From Brasenia schreberi (lineage: Eukaryota; Streptophyta; Magnoliopsida; Nymphaeales; Cabombaceae): a stretch of DNA of 64,000 nt. The stretch covers positions 6,266,001 through 6,330,000 of the forward strand of contig JAYKKT010000076.1 of the NCBI GenBank assembly GCA_036023115.1. The letters run 5' to 3'. Under the pieces are notes generated by a model. It was not told the origin of the DNA, ran no database searches, and was given only the letters and a program-made list of their open reading frames with translations. The position numbers and the translations under genes were made by a program. This document shows positions 45,595 to 57,361 of this stretch, piece by piece (position 1 is the first letter of the stretch; each line of letters starts with the position of its first letter).

Positions 45595-48594
45595 TTCATC
45601 AGTGGACAAGAAAAGAGAATGGAAGGGATATAGCAGTGATGGTGGTGGTTTGGGAAGGGTTTGGATGCAGTTAATGGATGGGCAAGATTTAGGTGGCTAG
45701 TGTTGGATGGTCTTGAGGGCTACAACAAGATAATCTCACAAACACACACATGTAGAGAAAGAGAGTTGCAGAAATTTCTTTTATAGAAACACACACCATG
45801 ATCAAGCCCTTCTCAACTAATGACATATTTTGACCAAGAAGAGCAGGATTTGGCATGATTATTATCTCATTCAAGTTTTGATCTCCAAATATTTAAAAGC
45901 TTAAGCCTCACTTCACGTATTATTGAATGTAGTATTTTTTTGTCACAGAAAATTTTAGATGTTTACATGCATATACACATTGAGAGGAGCTTGGGGGGAT
46001 TTATCCATTCAAATTGTGGGAGACACATGCAATGAAATGATGGCATTTTAGAATATAACCTTTTACTTTTAGGTTAAAGTAAATCGCTCATTTTCTTTGA
46101 TCCTCATTTTAGACTGGCCATCTAGTGTGGTAATAAAATGATACTGCTTTAGATGAGCTAAAGCTCATGGATAAAACGAGTTTTACTCTATAAGAGCAAA
46201 ACTCAAGCTTGTTAGTTGATCTTAGAACTTGACTTTTATTGTCCTCAAGAACGACTCAACTCAAATGGTAGAACATTCTTGTTATTTCATGTTCATAGTT
46301 CATAAGGGAGAAACGGTATGAGATGAAAATTGAAATGGCAAAAATGGTTAGAATTCTAATTCTTATATATATTGAAACTCATAGTGAAGCAAATAGATTT
46401 ATTGATAGAATCAACTATGCAGTACTTGATCTCTATGCCCTATGAATGAATTGATTCTCCTACTGATTGGTTAACCCCGGCTTCCCATACTCAAAGTGGA
46501 ATATCAACCAAGTTCAACAAAGTAGAGCAACTTCCAAAATTTGAAAACTAGAGGAGTCCCATTACTCTACTAATATTGAAATCGCTAACCTCAAACTACA
46601 ACTATGTATCCTCTAGAGCCGTTGAAATAAGGTTGTTGACCACTCATTCCTAGTTGTTTTCAGTCTCAACCATTTGGTGGTGCAAGCTTTGGTTGCAGGC
46701 GAACTAGAGGGATATCTAACTCGGGATCTCTTACAAGCATCTAAGGAATGTTGAGCCCTACTTTACACTAGGCTCTGAGAAACTGAGCATGATTGTCAGT
46801 AAGATATAACTCGAATAACCAGCCTCAAGTATAGTTGGGCGAGGCAAAAGAGAGTATTCTAAGAGGGCACAAATGATTAATTGTACTATATTTTATACTT
46901 AATTAAATTTTAAATCTTTTGCTTGAGGTTTTAGTGCATGAATCATGGTACACATTTATTAAATGCATTTACGTCATTATCCTTACCCTTTTCATTGCTC
47001 TTATATTTCAAAAGCTAGCATAATTGTCTTTCTTAATTTTGATACCAAATGATTTTGTCATCTCTTCAGGATACAAGCTGAAACTTCATGCATAGGATAT
47101 TTGAAATAACACTAATCTTTAGAATTGGAGGTCTAGCTTCCTGCATGCTTAGGTACTTGTAAAACTTCTTCCGCCTTCTTTTTGTGGTATGTGACTCCCA
47201 AAAGGTTAAGCAATTTCTTTCACTCCCGAGCCTACTCATACTATGGGATGTCATGAATCTACATCAACTTGTGATGAGATCAAATTCATTGTGGGTTCAA
47301 TTACCACCCAATGTCATGGCCTATGGGTTTTGGATGAAGTCATTGTTGAAGGGACACTCCCATCCATGCATATTAGTTTCACTTCAAAAAGTTTTCAAAG
47401 GAGTTGAGGAGTTTGCAAAGCACACAAAAGACTATACCTGGTGGTTGAATAGGGTAGGAGATTGGTATGGAGAGCATCGGCAGTGATGGAGAATTTACAA
47501 TTTCATTGACTATTCCAAAATCATATTTCTTCCTCACCTAAACTTTCCATATGGATGTTTTTGTTTAATGGTATGAAAACACAAATAGTTTTGTTCTTCC
47601 TAATGCCCATTTTATCATGGGCCTTTATTTCACATACAATGATCCTCAAGGTTTCTTTGATCTCTATTGCACATACTTCTATTACAACTCAAAGGCCTTA
47701 TCCTATAGGGTTCATTGAAACCCATAATTAGAAAGAAGGAAAAGTAGGTCTTGATGAACATGCTAACTTTCTAGTCTATTAGCATTGTAAATTTTTTGGG
47801 TTGTCCTAATGACATAGTAATTTTGAAGAAGTATAATGACCTTGTAGAGTTATTCATTTTCAACCAACCTTTTAATTTTTGCTCCTACTTACTTAGTCCA
47901 TAAGTATATTTCTTACCCTCCCTGCCAATGGACAACAACCCAGCACTACTCCCAGAGTATGGTAGTCTTTGTAGTATTGAATTTACTTGTATTTTTTATG
48001 CATGAGTAGGGTTACCATGCTTAGAGGAACTCTAATGGCAAGAATTTGTTTTAGATGGAGTACTTTTGAGAATAAGGTCATGCGTCGGCTCATTGTTGAT
48101 ATTCTTCGATGAGTTACTCTCAAGTTAGATCCACGATCTTCTTACCCAACTCACCCAACATCTATTGGAGAAGCCTAATGCACTGCAATATACATCTTCT
48201 TCAGATTTGACTTAACCTTTGAAATGTATGCTCAAGACTATAATAACATTGCACCATCAGCCTGCCCTATTCATCAATAATTGGTGGAAATTATTGGCAA
48301 TGCCATGGTGTGATTTCTGACTAATGAAGAAAGGTTGAAGAGCATTAATGGAAATTTGAATTTGCTTTTTGGGCACTAGCATGAGGTGGAGGCATACACT
48401 GAACAACTAAATTCCCTAGTTGCTTGACTTTGGGAAGAAAGCAATCGGTTATGTTTGGAATATGAAGAGATGGATACCATTGGGGATTACTTTTTAATGT
48501 CCCAAGAAATTAGTGAGGTCATCTTTTGTCTCTTAGTTTTAAATGAAGGACATAAATTTCTCTCTTTACAATTAGTAGGAGTTGAAGCACCCTA
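45595..48594. other. Unassigned
   Basis: 3 kb between the copia and hAT elements. Frames up to 100 codons (47184-47486) carry no motif I know. The sequence continues beyond the hAT element at 50829, so this was one stretch before the hAT insertion. It may be the far part of the gypsy element seen on the minus strand at 51.2-52.4 kb, but no domain confirms that. Confidence 0.45.
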
Positions 48595-48602
48595 AAAGAA
48601 AC
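48595..48602. repeat. 8-bp target duplication, hAT, left
   Basis: AAAGAAAC, against CAAGAAAC at 50821-50828: seven of eight bases match, the size expected for hAT. Confidence 0.65.
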
Positions 48603-50820
48603 TAATGTTATCTGTATCGTACGATATGGTGTGATACGTATACTACAGGCCGTATCGTAATACGACCTGTATCGTAGTCATTTTTCTCCTCCTTGATGTT
48701 CAAAGCTCCAAAATCGTGCTCTACGGTGTCCATGCAAGCCTCTTAACTCGGATTTTGGTATATTTTTAATGTTTCTCTTTATTTTTTTTCTTTATATTTG
48801 TTGTTTTTTGTGTTATTTCATATTTTTCTTTTTTAAATGATAAAATATGAAGTTATTAAGTGTGTGTATAGGATTTTTATTGCATTCATGAATTGGGAGA
48901 CACTCCATTTGAGTGTTATTTGAAGATTGGGGATTTACGAAGTGCTTTTATTTTCATGTTTTTGTTTGAATTAAAGTACTCCATTGAGATGGTAGGAAGG
49001 AGTGGTAGAGACTCTCATTCTCAGTCTGATGATCCGGCATGGCAGTGGGGTATACCAGTTGAGAAGGGTTCTATGTTAAAGATCAGATACTTATTTTGTA
49101 AAAATGTGGTTAGTGGTAGAATTTCAAGGTTGAAACATCACCTAGCAAGGACTAGGAAAGAAGTTGCTCCATGCACAGGTAGAGTTAGAAGTTTGTTAGA
49201 ATGTATTAAATGGCAATGCCTGTAGATGATTGAGAGTATACAGGAAAGGAGACAGCAAAAGAATTATTTCGAGATGTTTGAAGAAGCTGATGATGCTACT
49301 GTCACTGGATTTGAATTCACTGATAGTTTACCTTCAGATGATAAAACAGAGGTTGGTAGTATCAGTTCACGAGCACCTAGTAGGAGAAAGAGGGTTGCTG
49401 AAGACTTTGGCAGTTATAAAAGAGGAAGTTCAGCAAGGAGTAGAGGAAGATCTTCTTCTAGCATACATTCATTATTTCCTCTTTCAACTACACCTAATGC
49501 TCAACTTGAAATTCGTGTTGCTATGGTTTTAGACAACTGCATGATCAGGCAGACCTTGTAGTAGGGAGATGATTTTATGATGCATGCATTCCACTTAATG
49601 AAGCAAATGGTTTTCATTTTCAAGCAATGGCAGATGCAATTGCTAACATTGGTCCAAGATACAGGATGCTCTCTTATCAGAAGTTGAGAGAGAAGATATT
49701 ATATAAAACTATCATTGAAGTGCAACAATACTGTTCGACTTTGACACAGTCATGGAAGGAAATAGGATGCACTATCATGGCAGATGGATAGACAGATAGG
49801 TGATGAAGAACATTGCTAAACTTTCATTTATACTGTTCTAAAGGACTCATATTTTTTAGATCTTTAGATATGTCAGAGGAGAGCCACACTGAGACTTTCT
49901 ATTGGATACCATGCGTAGCCCATTGTTTATATCTCATATTTGAGGATATTGGTGAGATGGATCAGCAATTGAGTGTTGTCAATATATCACTAAATTCATC
50001 TATAACCATGCATTTGTACTATATATGATGAGGAGATATACAGATGGTGTAGAACTTCTTCGTACAGTTGCAACTCGATTTGCAACTAACTTCTTATCTA
50101 TATAAACTATTATGAGACAGAAGCAAGCATTGAAGAGAATGTTCTCCTAAGATGAGTGGCAACATTTTGTAGAATTTCCTCAAAATAGAAGAAACAAAAA
50201 GTTGAATGAGATTGTAGAGACAATTTTCAGAATTACATTTTGGAATGCATGTGTTAGATTGTTGAGAATTACATTTCCTTTAGTCAAGGTTTTGAGATTA
50301 GCAGATAGCGAGGAGAAACCATCTATGGGCTATCTTTATGAAGTCATGGATAGGGCAAAAGAAGCAATTAGAAATAACTTTAATGGAAAAAAAAGGGATT
50401 ATGTGTCCGTGTGAAAAATAATTGATAGTAGATAGAATAAACAATTGCATCAGCCTATTCATGCAGCGGCATATTATCTAAATCCATAATTTAGGTACTC
50501 AACAAGCTTGAAAAGAGACGGTGAGGTTAATTGAGGCATCATTGATTGTATCGATAGATTAGTCCTTGATGAGAGTATAGCAGATGCTATACATCGAGAG
50601 ATGGAGATATATAATAATGCTCTTCACTTGATGGGTTTGCCTGTTGCAATTCGCAACCGCACTACTATGCGTCCAGGTAAATTAATTTTTTTCTGATTTT
50701 TACTAATTTTTATTGATTTTTTAATTAATTTTTATATTATTTTAATATTAAAGTATGATACGATACACCTGTATCATGGAGCCCAGCGATACGCTATATG
50801 ATACGCGTTAGACAACACTA
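48603..50820 (+). mobile_element. hAT transposon, about 2.2 kb
   Basis: Left end TAATGTTATCTGTATCG and right end (reversed) TAGTGTTGTCTAACGCG are imperfect terminal inverted repeats of the hAT kind, flanked by an 8-bp duplication. Between them is a degraded BED-finger/DUF659 transposase. Both subterminal regions are rich in GTATCG/CGATAC words, typical of transposase binding sites. It lacks the C-terminal dimerisation domain, so it is not autonomous. Confidence 0.85.
48893..50690 (+). pseudogene. hAT transposase: BED finger and DUF659 region, broken
   Basis: First block (48893-49225): DDPAWQWGIPVEKGS and NVVSGRISRLKHHLARTRKE, then APC, a BED-type zinc finger in which the first Cys of the C-x2-C pair is replaced (IRYLFC). 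A TAG at 49223 is followed in frame by a Ser/Arg-rich linker. After a frameshift the catalytic region has ANGFHFQAMADAIANIGPRY, GCTIMADG (about 49780) and IPCVAHCLYLIFEDIGEM. A deletion removes the part between FFRSLDMSE and WIPC. Then FWNACVRLLRITFPLVKVLR, KPSMGYLYEVMDRAKEAIRN, and AAYYLNP. No dimerisation domain is seen before the element ends. Confidence 0.8.
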
Positions 50821-50828
50821 CAAGAAAC
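50821..50828. repeat. 8-bp target duplication, hAT, right
   Basis: CAAGAAAC; see left copy. Confidence 0.65.
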
Positions 50829-51177
50829 AATTGGCAAAGGTTAATGACCCCAAGAGAGCTTATTTGGAGTTATTACCACGCATGTTGCCTTTTATGAAGA
50901 TCTTTTTATTTTGTCATTGAATAAAAAAGCCCTGGAGAAGTGTAGTGAGCAATGCCAACAAGCCATAAAGCACACAAGAATTATGTGGTTTGGCTTTGTT
51001 TTTACCTCTAGAGGGGGGATCAAATCGAGCTACATGATTGCCCTATGATCGTAATTTTTTTTTACTCTTTGATTCTTTTACCTTATTAAATAAATCCTCC
51101 TTCCCAACGAGAGGAATAATATTTCTTAAAGAATTTTCCTTTAATGCTCCTATTTTGCTCTTTCTATCTCCACTAGT
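50829..51177. other. Unassigned, downstream end of gypsy debris
   Basis: Continues the DNA interrupted by the hAT element. It may be the 3' part of the minus-strand gypsy pol next to it. Confidence 0.4.
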
Positions 51178-52400
51178 CTATACACTCCAGCATATAATAC
51201 TTTGGTTACCGTGTGAGGCCCTCTTCTTGGAATTGCTTAGGCCTAACATGCTTATTATAAGCATTGTAATCTTCTTTTTTGTCAACAAAGTGTCTATGAC
51301 CATTTGACGATCTTTCTTCATCAAGTCTACTCCATATACATATAATGCAAGTACTCGATACCTTTTAGATTGTTCTACTTGACTATGCATAGGGGCTTAA
51401 GATTAATCTTTATGAGCAATATAGCATCTTGGTGGTTGTATGTCAAGCAAAATAGCATTAAGCTTGTGTTATGGTCCTTGAATTGTGATAAGCCTATGCG
51501 ATGCTAGGAAATGCCTCATGCCATAGTCGTTGGTTGTCTTCTAAGGACTTCCTAATTATGTGTAATTATTTTATTAGTGGCCGCAGCCTAACCTTTCACC
51601 TGAGCAAAGTATGGCATTAGATGAACTAGTTTAATGTCAAATGCCTCCGCTAAATGCACTACTTTGTCTCTTGTAAATACTATCCCACGTTTGGCTGCTA
51701 TATCTGGGGAATGTCAAATCAAAACATAATCTAGTGATTGAAGAACTTGATCACATAACTGCCTCCATGGGGTTGAACCTTTAGCCATTTAGTGAAACAA
51801 TTAGTTGTCATGATAAAAATGACCCTTGGAAGTCTCAGGACGTATCTCAGTTATTAGGTCTATGGACCAGTCTCCAAATGGTCAGGTCATGGTTTAATGA
51901 TCGAGTTAAGCTCCAAAGCTTGATACCCTTTGGATGGAACCATGAAATTGGCATGCCTAACACCCTTTGGGGTATTTCATGCAGCCATAGTGCATCACAG
52001 GCCAGTAGTATCCATGGTGATATGTCGAACACATCTTCTCACCAAATCGATGGGCTCTCTAAATGCCTTCTTAGATAGGTCATTTAATTAGATAGTTCAT
52101 TTAAGTAGTACAAAGACATAAGAGAGACGTGTCAACGACCCAGTCTGGGACACATCATTGGTGCTTCTTCGAAACCTCTCAGCTTGACCACGGCAAATGG
52201 GGATACTCGAAAATGACCTAAAATTGTTTCTTTTTTCAGATTGACCAGTTGCTCGATACAACGAAAAATTTTAGTCTTCAACCTTTTTATATATATAAAC
52301 TCATATATGCTAGCACATTTAGATGATGACAACTTAATTGCTAGATTCTTGCTAAGTTCACCTACATTGCTTTGATGTCGATAATCACCCAACAAATGCC
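51178..52400 (-). pseudogene. Gypsy pol debris: RNase H end and integrase
   Basis: From high to low: a weak RNase H/connection stretch (52400-52130), the zinc-binding region GYYWPVMHYGCMKYPKGC followed by ACQ (about 52030-51960), the LELNSIIKPWP link, core fragments with NCFTKWLK, then AFDIKLVHLMPYFAQVKG and AAATNKII with the glutamate position changed (about 51640-51550), and a C-terminal region with LALYVYGVDLMKK and IDTLL. Frameshifts and stops are frequent. No LTR can be tied to it. Confidence 0.75.
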
Positions 52401-53826
52401 CAATAGCAGATGGATCTCAAAACGAGGATTTGGAACTGTCTTTAAATAGAGAACCACGAATATTGGTTTGATTAGGGATGAAAAAAACTTTTACCTTTTC
52501 GTTAGGGCTTTTATGGTAGCTGTTGCTTGTTAATTCCACTTCCTTTTGATGCAAAGATATCAGACTTGACTCGCCTTAGAACTATCAAAGAAGCTTAACA
52601 CATTTGAGCTCAGTTTATGTTTTCCCCAACTTCTCTAATTTTTGAAATTTAGGATTTAAAGGCACCTCCTTTTTTACATATTAAACCGAGACTTGAAGTT
52701 TTCGCTATTAACAAAAAGAGGATTTGTCGTCACGGCGTTAATTTTTGCTCACATCGCGCCTACCTGAACATGTTGAACTAGCATCTAAGCTACATCAAAC
52801 TAACATCAATATAAAGTTATCACGAAAACTTATGTAAAAATTAACTAATAACAAATAATATATTTAATATTATATACGTATAAATCAATTATATCAATAA
52901 TATTAAGCTATTGTATGATTAGAATGGTTGCTTCTGGTTACATGAAAACTAGAACCAAAACCGAACCAGCCCTGGGCTGGTTTGGATTATAATTCCCAAA
53001 CTACCAATTTTGGGGCGATTTTGGTTTGAGCCCCCAAGTGTCCGGAATTGGCAAAAATATTTAAAATTTAAATCTTAAAGAAAAACTAAAAAAATGCAAT
53101 CGGTAGTTTGGAACTACTGTGGAAGTAATTAATAAAGAACGTGTAACTAAAAAATTTGCTACGCTGGATTGGGACTGGCCATGTCTAGATATAATATTAA
53201 TTAATAATGAGTAGGTAATATCTAATGAATATTAATTAAAGAATATAAATATTATTTATTACAACTTAGATATATCATATATGTTTAATAAATATTAATT
53301 ATAATATTAAAACCCTATAATATTTTAACAAATTTATAAATAAATAAATATATATATATATATATATTAATAATAAATATTAAGTAATGTCTATTTTATA
53401 TTACTGAGTGAATTATTTATATATAAATTCGTATTAATTGGTACCTATGATAATACTTATAAATATCAATTAATATAATCTAACGTGACAGTAGCATGGA
53501 AGCTTATGTAGCAACTTTATATTAACAAAAGGTACTTACGAATGTTGAAATCCACATTTCAAAGAAGTTGATTCTTTTGTTTCCCTCTCGTACTTACGAA
53601 TTCAACATTTTCATCAGCAATCTGGCAAATAAGGATTTCTTATTATTCCCACTTACCCACGTGTCCAGTTTCGATTAGTACGGACCTTGAAACTGGAACC
53701 GATAATTTTATTAAAAAATTTAAAGAATACCAAAGTCGACGATTTGAAACTGTCTTACCCGGTCATGTCAGACACCTCATATCGAACACTTTGGCACAAC
53801 GTTTATCACCATAAATCATAAATAAA
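52401..53826. other. Unassigned AT-rich DNA
   Basis: No gene. Contains an exact palindrome ACCAGCCCTGGGCTGGT near 52967 inside an AACCGAACC-rich stretch, which could be the core of a small non-autonomous element, and the AT-rich repeat at 53312-53402. Confidence 0.45.
53312..53402. repeat. AT-rich dispersed repeat (partner 41961-42058)
   Basis: See the partner. Here the repeat includes an extra TA run (about 53346-53368). Confidence 0.7.
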
Positions 53827-54023
53827 CAATTTGAAAGATATATAGAATTTGTAAAACGCATTTACAACACATGCATATCTAGAAGCACGTAAAACAACCC
53901 GTAACATGCGCAACTGAGAAGAGAATATCCCCCTGGCTTGAATCTAACCTTTTTCTCCCCAAAATCACCTTGATTCAATCATTATCTAATAAAATACTGA
54001 TAAGTCAAAGTATATCAACCATG
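53827..54023 (+). repeat. Direct repeat, copy 1 (partner 56128-56354)
   Basis: Starts CAATTTGAAAGATATATAG and ends GTATATCAACCATG. Nearly identical to 56128-56354 except that copy 2 has about 32 extra bases around CCCAACTGTAAAGTCC. Confidence 0.85.
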
Positions 54024-54038
54024 ACACTCACACTTACA

Positions 54039-54111
54039 GGAATTCATCGTGGGTCACCGGAATTTAACGTTATTGTTTGGACTTTTCGACGATACTGACG
54101 TCCACCAATAT
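54039..54111 (+). repeat. Inverted-repeat arm, left
   Basis: 73 bp, the reverse complement (with a few changes) of 56367-56439. Translates as GIHRGSPEFNVIVWTFRR, against GIHCGSPEFNVIVWTLRR on the minus strand of the right arm, so it looks like a coding-sequence fragment of unknown family. It follows direct repeat 1 by 15 bp. Confidence 0.8.
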
Positions 54112-54284
54112 GGATAGTAGCTCGGCTAAGAAAAGAGAAAGCTGTTTAGATGTTTTTCCACCATTACTCGCCTCTATCATAGTAAGAACCAACCCAAGAA
54201 CAACGACTGGAAAGTTGCAACCAGTAAAATTTGTGTTGTCATCCTCGTTGATATACTTTGACTTATCGGTATTTTATTAGATAA
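54112..54284. other. Continuation of coding-like fragment
   Basis: The plus frame goes on for a short way beyond the arm (MDSSSAKKRESCLDVFPPLL). Not recognised. Confidence 0.3.
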
Positions 54285-54739
54285 TGATTAAATATAGTAG
54301 ATGGCCACTATGGGCCTCATTACTAACAACGATCATGAAAGGCAAGGACTTTCTTCTTTGATTTCATGAGATCGCATTTTTCGAACATACAAACATTCAT
54401 AAAACTGTTTTCGTTTTTTGAAAAGGTCACACACAATTCCCGGATAAATCGAAATGGTTGCTAAAAAGGAAACCCCTGAGAGGAAAACTTAGAAGATGGA
54501 AAAGCTATGTACAAATACAAAGAATCATACAAAAAGTAATAAGCGATTCAAACTTACAGTCTTCTAAAAAACTCTCTGCGGGTAACTTAGAAAAAATATA
54601 TTCTTTGTTGCTCTTTTCATCCTACATTATAGGAAATACAGAAAGCATAACCAAGAGACAGTCAGTCGGCTTCTGTTGCGTCATAACGGAACCCTTAAAA
54701 CCTTAGACGGCTTCGGCAAACAGTGACTATCCCAATATC
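54285..54739 (+). repeat. Copia 2 family LTR (5' type)
   Basis: Homologous along its length to 63529-64000 and followed by a PBS-like word. Its TATA position reads TACAAATA (54510-54517) where the other LTR has TATAAATA (63748-63755). Confidence 0.85.
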
Positions 54740-54752
54740 TTGTATCATAGCT
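54740..54752 (+). other. Copia 2 family primer-binding site
   Basis: TTGTATCATAGCT resembles TTGGTATCAGAGCT of plant copia elements and lies right after the LTR. Confidence 0.6.
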
Positions 54753-55259
54753 TATTAAAGCTATGTGGCAAGTCCAAAAAGGTATGTCCGTTCTGTAAAT
54801 AAAAAAAATTTAATTAGTGAGAGGGAAACCGAAAAACTTTTTTCGACATAAGTAGATTTTTACAAATAAAAACAGAGAAAAGTAGACGAAAAGAGGGAAA
54901 AAAAGTCTGGACAGTCGGAAGCCGCCCATTGAAGGTGGTCTTAGGTAAGTCGAAACCTTAAAAATCAAAGGCATAGCCTAAACACATCAGACACATAGAA
55001 AGAGAAAAAAAGAGAAGGCCAATCAATCAAAAAAAGAGAGAGAAAGAGACGAAAAGAAAAAAAGAAAGTAAAATTATAAAATAACAATGGACAAATTAAT
55101 GAAATGTCCAAATATTTTGAGGCGAAAAGATTGTTGTGCTATTATCAATCTAAAAAGTCTTCTCTACCTCCTAGGAGTCCGTAAAACTTTAAAAACCATA
55201 GTATAGTTTTAGTGTTGGTTCTGTATTTCCTACTTATATTCTTTGAATGCTATAAGTAT
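54753..55259 (+). other. Copia leader, purine-rich
   Basis: Mostly A and G, with GAAAGAGAC-type repeats at 54990-55080. No gag reading frame seen. Confidence 0.5.
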
Positions 55260-55943
55260 CTCATATTTATGTGATAAAAGATATATATAAGTATATATCG
55301 AGTAATCGTCGATAAAGGTTATAAAACAAACCTTTCGTCGATTTGTTCTTACTCTAAACAGTCCACAAAAATCGGTGTGAATAATGTCTAATAGGGTTGT
55401 TGCCCTAGTTACCTCTTTAGAAAATGATTTTCTACTGATTTTCTCTTGTATACAGGCTTCACACTTATTAAAAGTATTTTAATGAAAATTGAGCAACAAG
55501 TCAAAGTTGGTTAATTTTCTCAACTTCTTTACACGTATATGACCCAATCTTTTATGCCACACATTCAAATCAAACACATAGGCACTATCAATATAAGCAG
55601 AAGTGCTTTCATTTTTATTAATATTGAGTTTAAACAACTCATGCTAAGAATCAAATAAACCAAAAAATGTTATACTGCTATGCTTTCCCAAAGTGACTTT
55701 TCAAGGGATAAACCTTACCTAAAACCCTTTCTTTACTAAGATAGGGACCCATAGAAGATTGCGCCTAATAGAGGACATAATTAATACATTAGTGAGTACA
55801 ATTGGTATGCCTTTTAGAAAAATCCTAAAGGACCTAACCCCAAGAACGTTAGAAAAAGTATTGTTCCTCATGTATACGCGATGCATGTCAGGCTGATACT
55901 CTTCAAGGTCAATCGCTCCCTCTTTACTCTTCGATATGTGCAA
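55260..55943 (-). pseudogene. Copia pre-integrase and integrase start, minus strand
   Basis: From high to low: VLTNVLIMSSIRRNLLWVP and LVKKGF (the region before the integrase), then VWHKRLGHIRVKKLRKL (GAG-pre-integrase domain), CEACIQEKISRKSF (zinc-finger cysteines), TTLLDIIHTDFCGLFR with the first catalytic Asp, and CFITFIDDYSIYTY. One frameshift near 55490. It faces the LTR at 54285, so either this is another element or a piece of the same one was inverted. Confidence 0.8.
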
Positions 55944-56127
55944 GGTTGCTGCAAAGTTGATCCATCAACCAATCACAAGGCGGTCCATATAGAGACACCT
56001 AAAAATCACGCAAATTATGTCATTCTTCTCCATTGTGTCGCATCATTGATTGTTACCTCCATTTGACCTAGTCATTTCAAAAGATAAAGAACCTTAATTT
56101 TAGGTGTTTTTACGGATATAGTCCTAT
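55944..56127. other. Unassigned, probably copia gag/protease debris
   Basis: No motif; it lies where protease would precede the minus-strand integrase start. Confidence 0.35.
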
Positions 56128-56354
56128 CAATTTGAAAGATATATAGAATTTGTAAAACGCATTTACAACACGTACATATCTAGAAGAAGGACGTAGAACA
56201 ACCCCTAACATGCGCAACTCATAACAGAATATCCACCTGCCCCAACTGTAAAGTCCAAAGCCTAAGGCTTGAATCTAACCTTTTTCTCCTCAAAATCACC
56301 TTGATTCAATTATTATCTAATAAAATACTGATAAATCAAAGTATATCAATCATG
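56128..56354 (+). repeat. Direct repeat, copy 2 (partner 53827-54023)
   Basis: See copy 1. Confidence 0.85.
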
Positions 56355-56366
56355 GAACTATTATCA

Positions 56367-56439
56367 ATATTGGTGGACGACTGTGTCGTCGTAAAGTCCA
56401 AACAATAACGTTAAATTCCGGTGACCCACAATGAATTCC
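56367..56439 (-). repeat. Inverted-repeat arm, right
   Basis: 73 bp, reverse complement of 54039-54111. The minus frame 56550-56350 extends it upstream with SFERWKLDGASGTIISLHH and is open, so the arm looks like a gene fragment. It follows direct repeat 2 by 12 bp, as the left arm follows copy 1, but is turned round. Confidence 0.8.
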
Positions 56440-57361
56440 TTTATTTTCCAAGCAATATTGTTTGTGATGGAGGCTGATGATGGTTCCCGATGCTCCATCC
56501 AGCTTCCACCTCTCAAAACTCAGAACCCGACAGCAGTGTACATGGCCCAAGAAACAAAAGAGAAATAGCCCCTTTTTCTAGGATTCTGATGACAAGTTGC
56601 AAATTACTTCGATTCTCCATCATTATAGGCAGGACGGACGCCAAAGATGACATCAATTGCTTTGTCTGGTGTCCGCCTCAAACATTTCTTAGAATCGCCA
56701 CCGGTGGTGGAGAATTTGCCAAAAAAATCTGAAATGAACGCCAAATCTTTCTTTGAGTATACGGAGAAAACGACCAAAACTTGTCGCTAAACTTTGCTGC
56801 CACGAAGTCACTGTTGATGGAAGATTTTGTATTGTTTTCCATTACTGATCAAAGAGCTCTTGCCGTCAACCAGTAACCAGCTACTGTTTGCCTAAAATCA
56901 TTGCCGCACTGCTTCGATGGTATCGATATGTCATAGGACACTCCTGAGCTAAAGGATCGGTAGCCACAGTAAAGGCAGTTTGTAACTATGTGGAGGACAA
57001 GAAGTTCCTACGTGGAATAAGATTTATTCTTAACAACTCATTTTGTCACGGCATCTTGAGTGACAATATGGTTCCTTAGTTGGTCAAATGATTTCGGTCA
57101 AATGATTTCACATAATAAAATTGGAGGCTTTGAATTATCAGTCCACATTCCATTAAAATCGGAGGGTATTTTACATGGATACTGAAAAGGCAAACTTGCA
57201 ACGAATACGTTTCTTATTTTTAAAATAACCAAGGCACAAAAACAACATAACAAAACTTGCACTCGCATGCTTGTCACAAACAAAGAAGTGAAAACAAATC
57301 TGGATGATTGAGCTCCTGTTATGAGCTCACAAGGCTTGAATGGATGCAGAACCCCATCTCT
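56440..57361. other. Unassigned, 3' flank of the peroxidase gene
   Basis: Short frames continue from the right arm to about 56732, with no motif. 57080-57361 is the likely peroxidase 3' untranslated region and flank, and no clear polyadenylation signal was picked out. Confidence 0.45.

Noticed and set aside
47184..47486. 100-codon frame as a host gene exon
   Set aside because: No family recognised, no splice signals judged convincing, and it lies in DNA interrupted by transposons.
52967..52983. Exact palindrome as an operator or origin
   Set aside because: A single 17-bp palindrome in AT-rich plant repeat DNA with no neighbouring gene gives no support for either.
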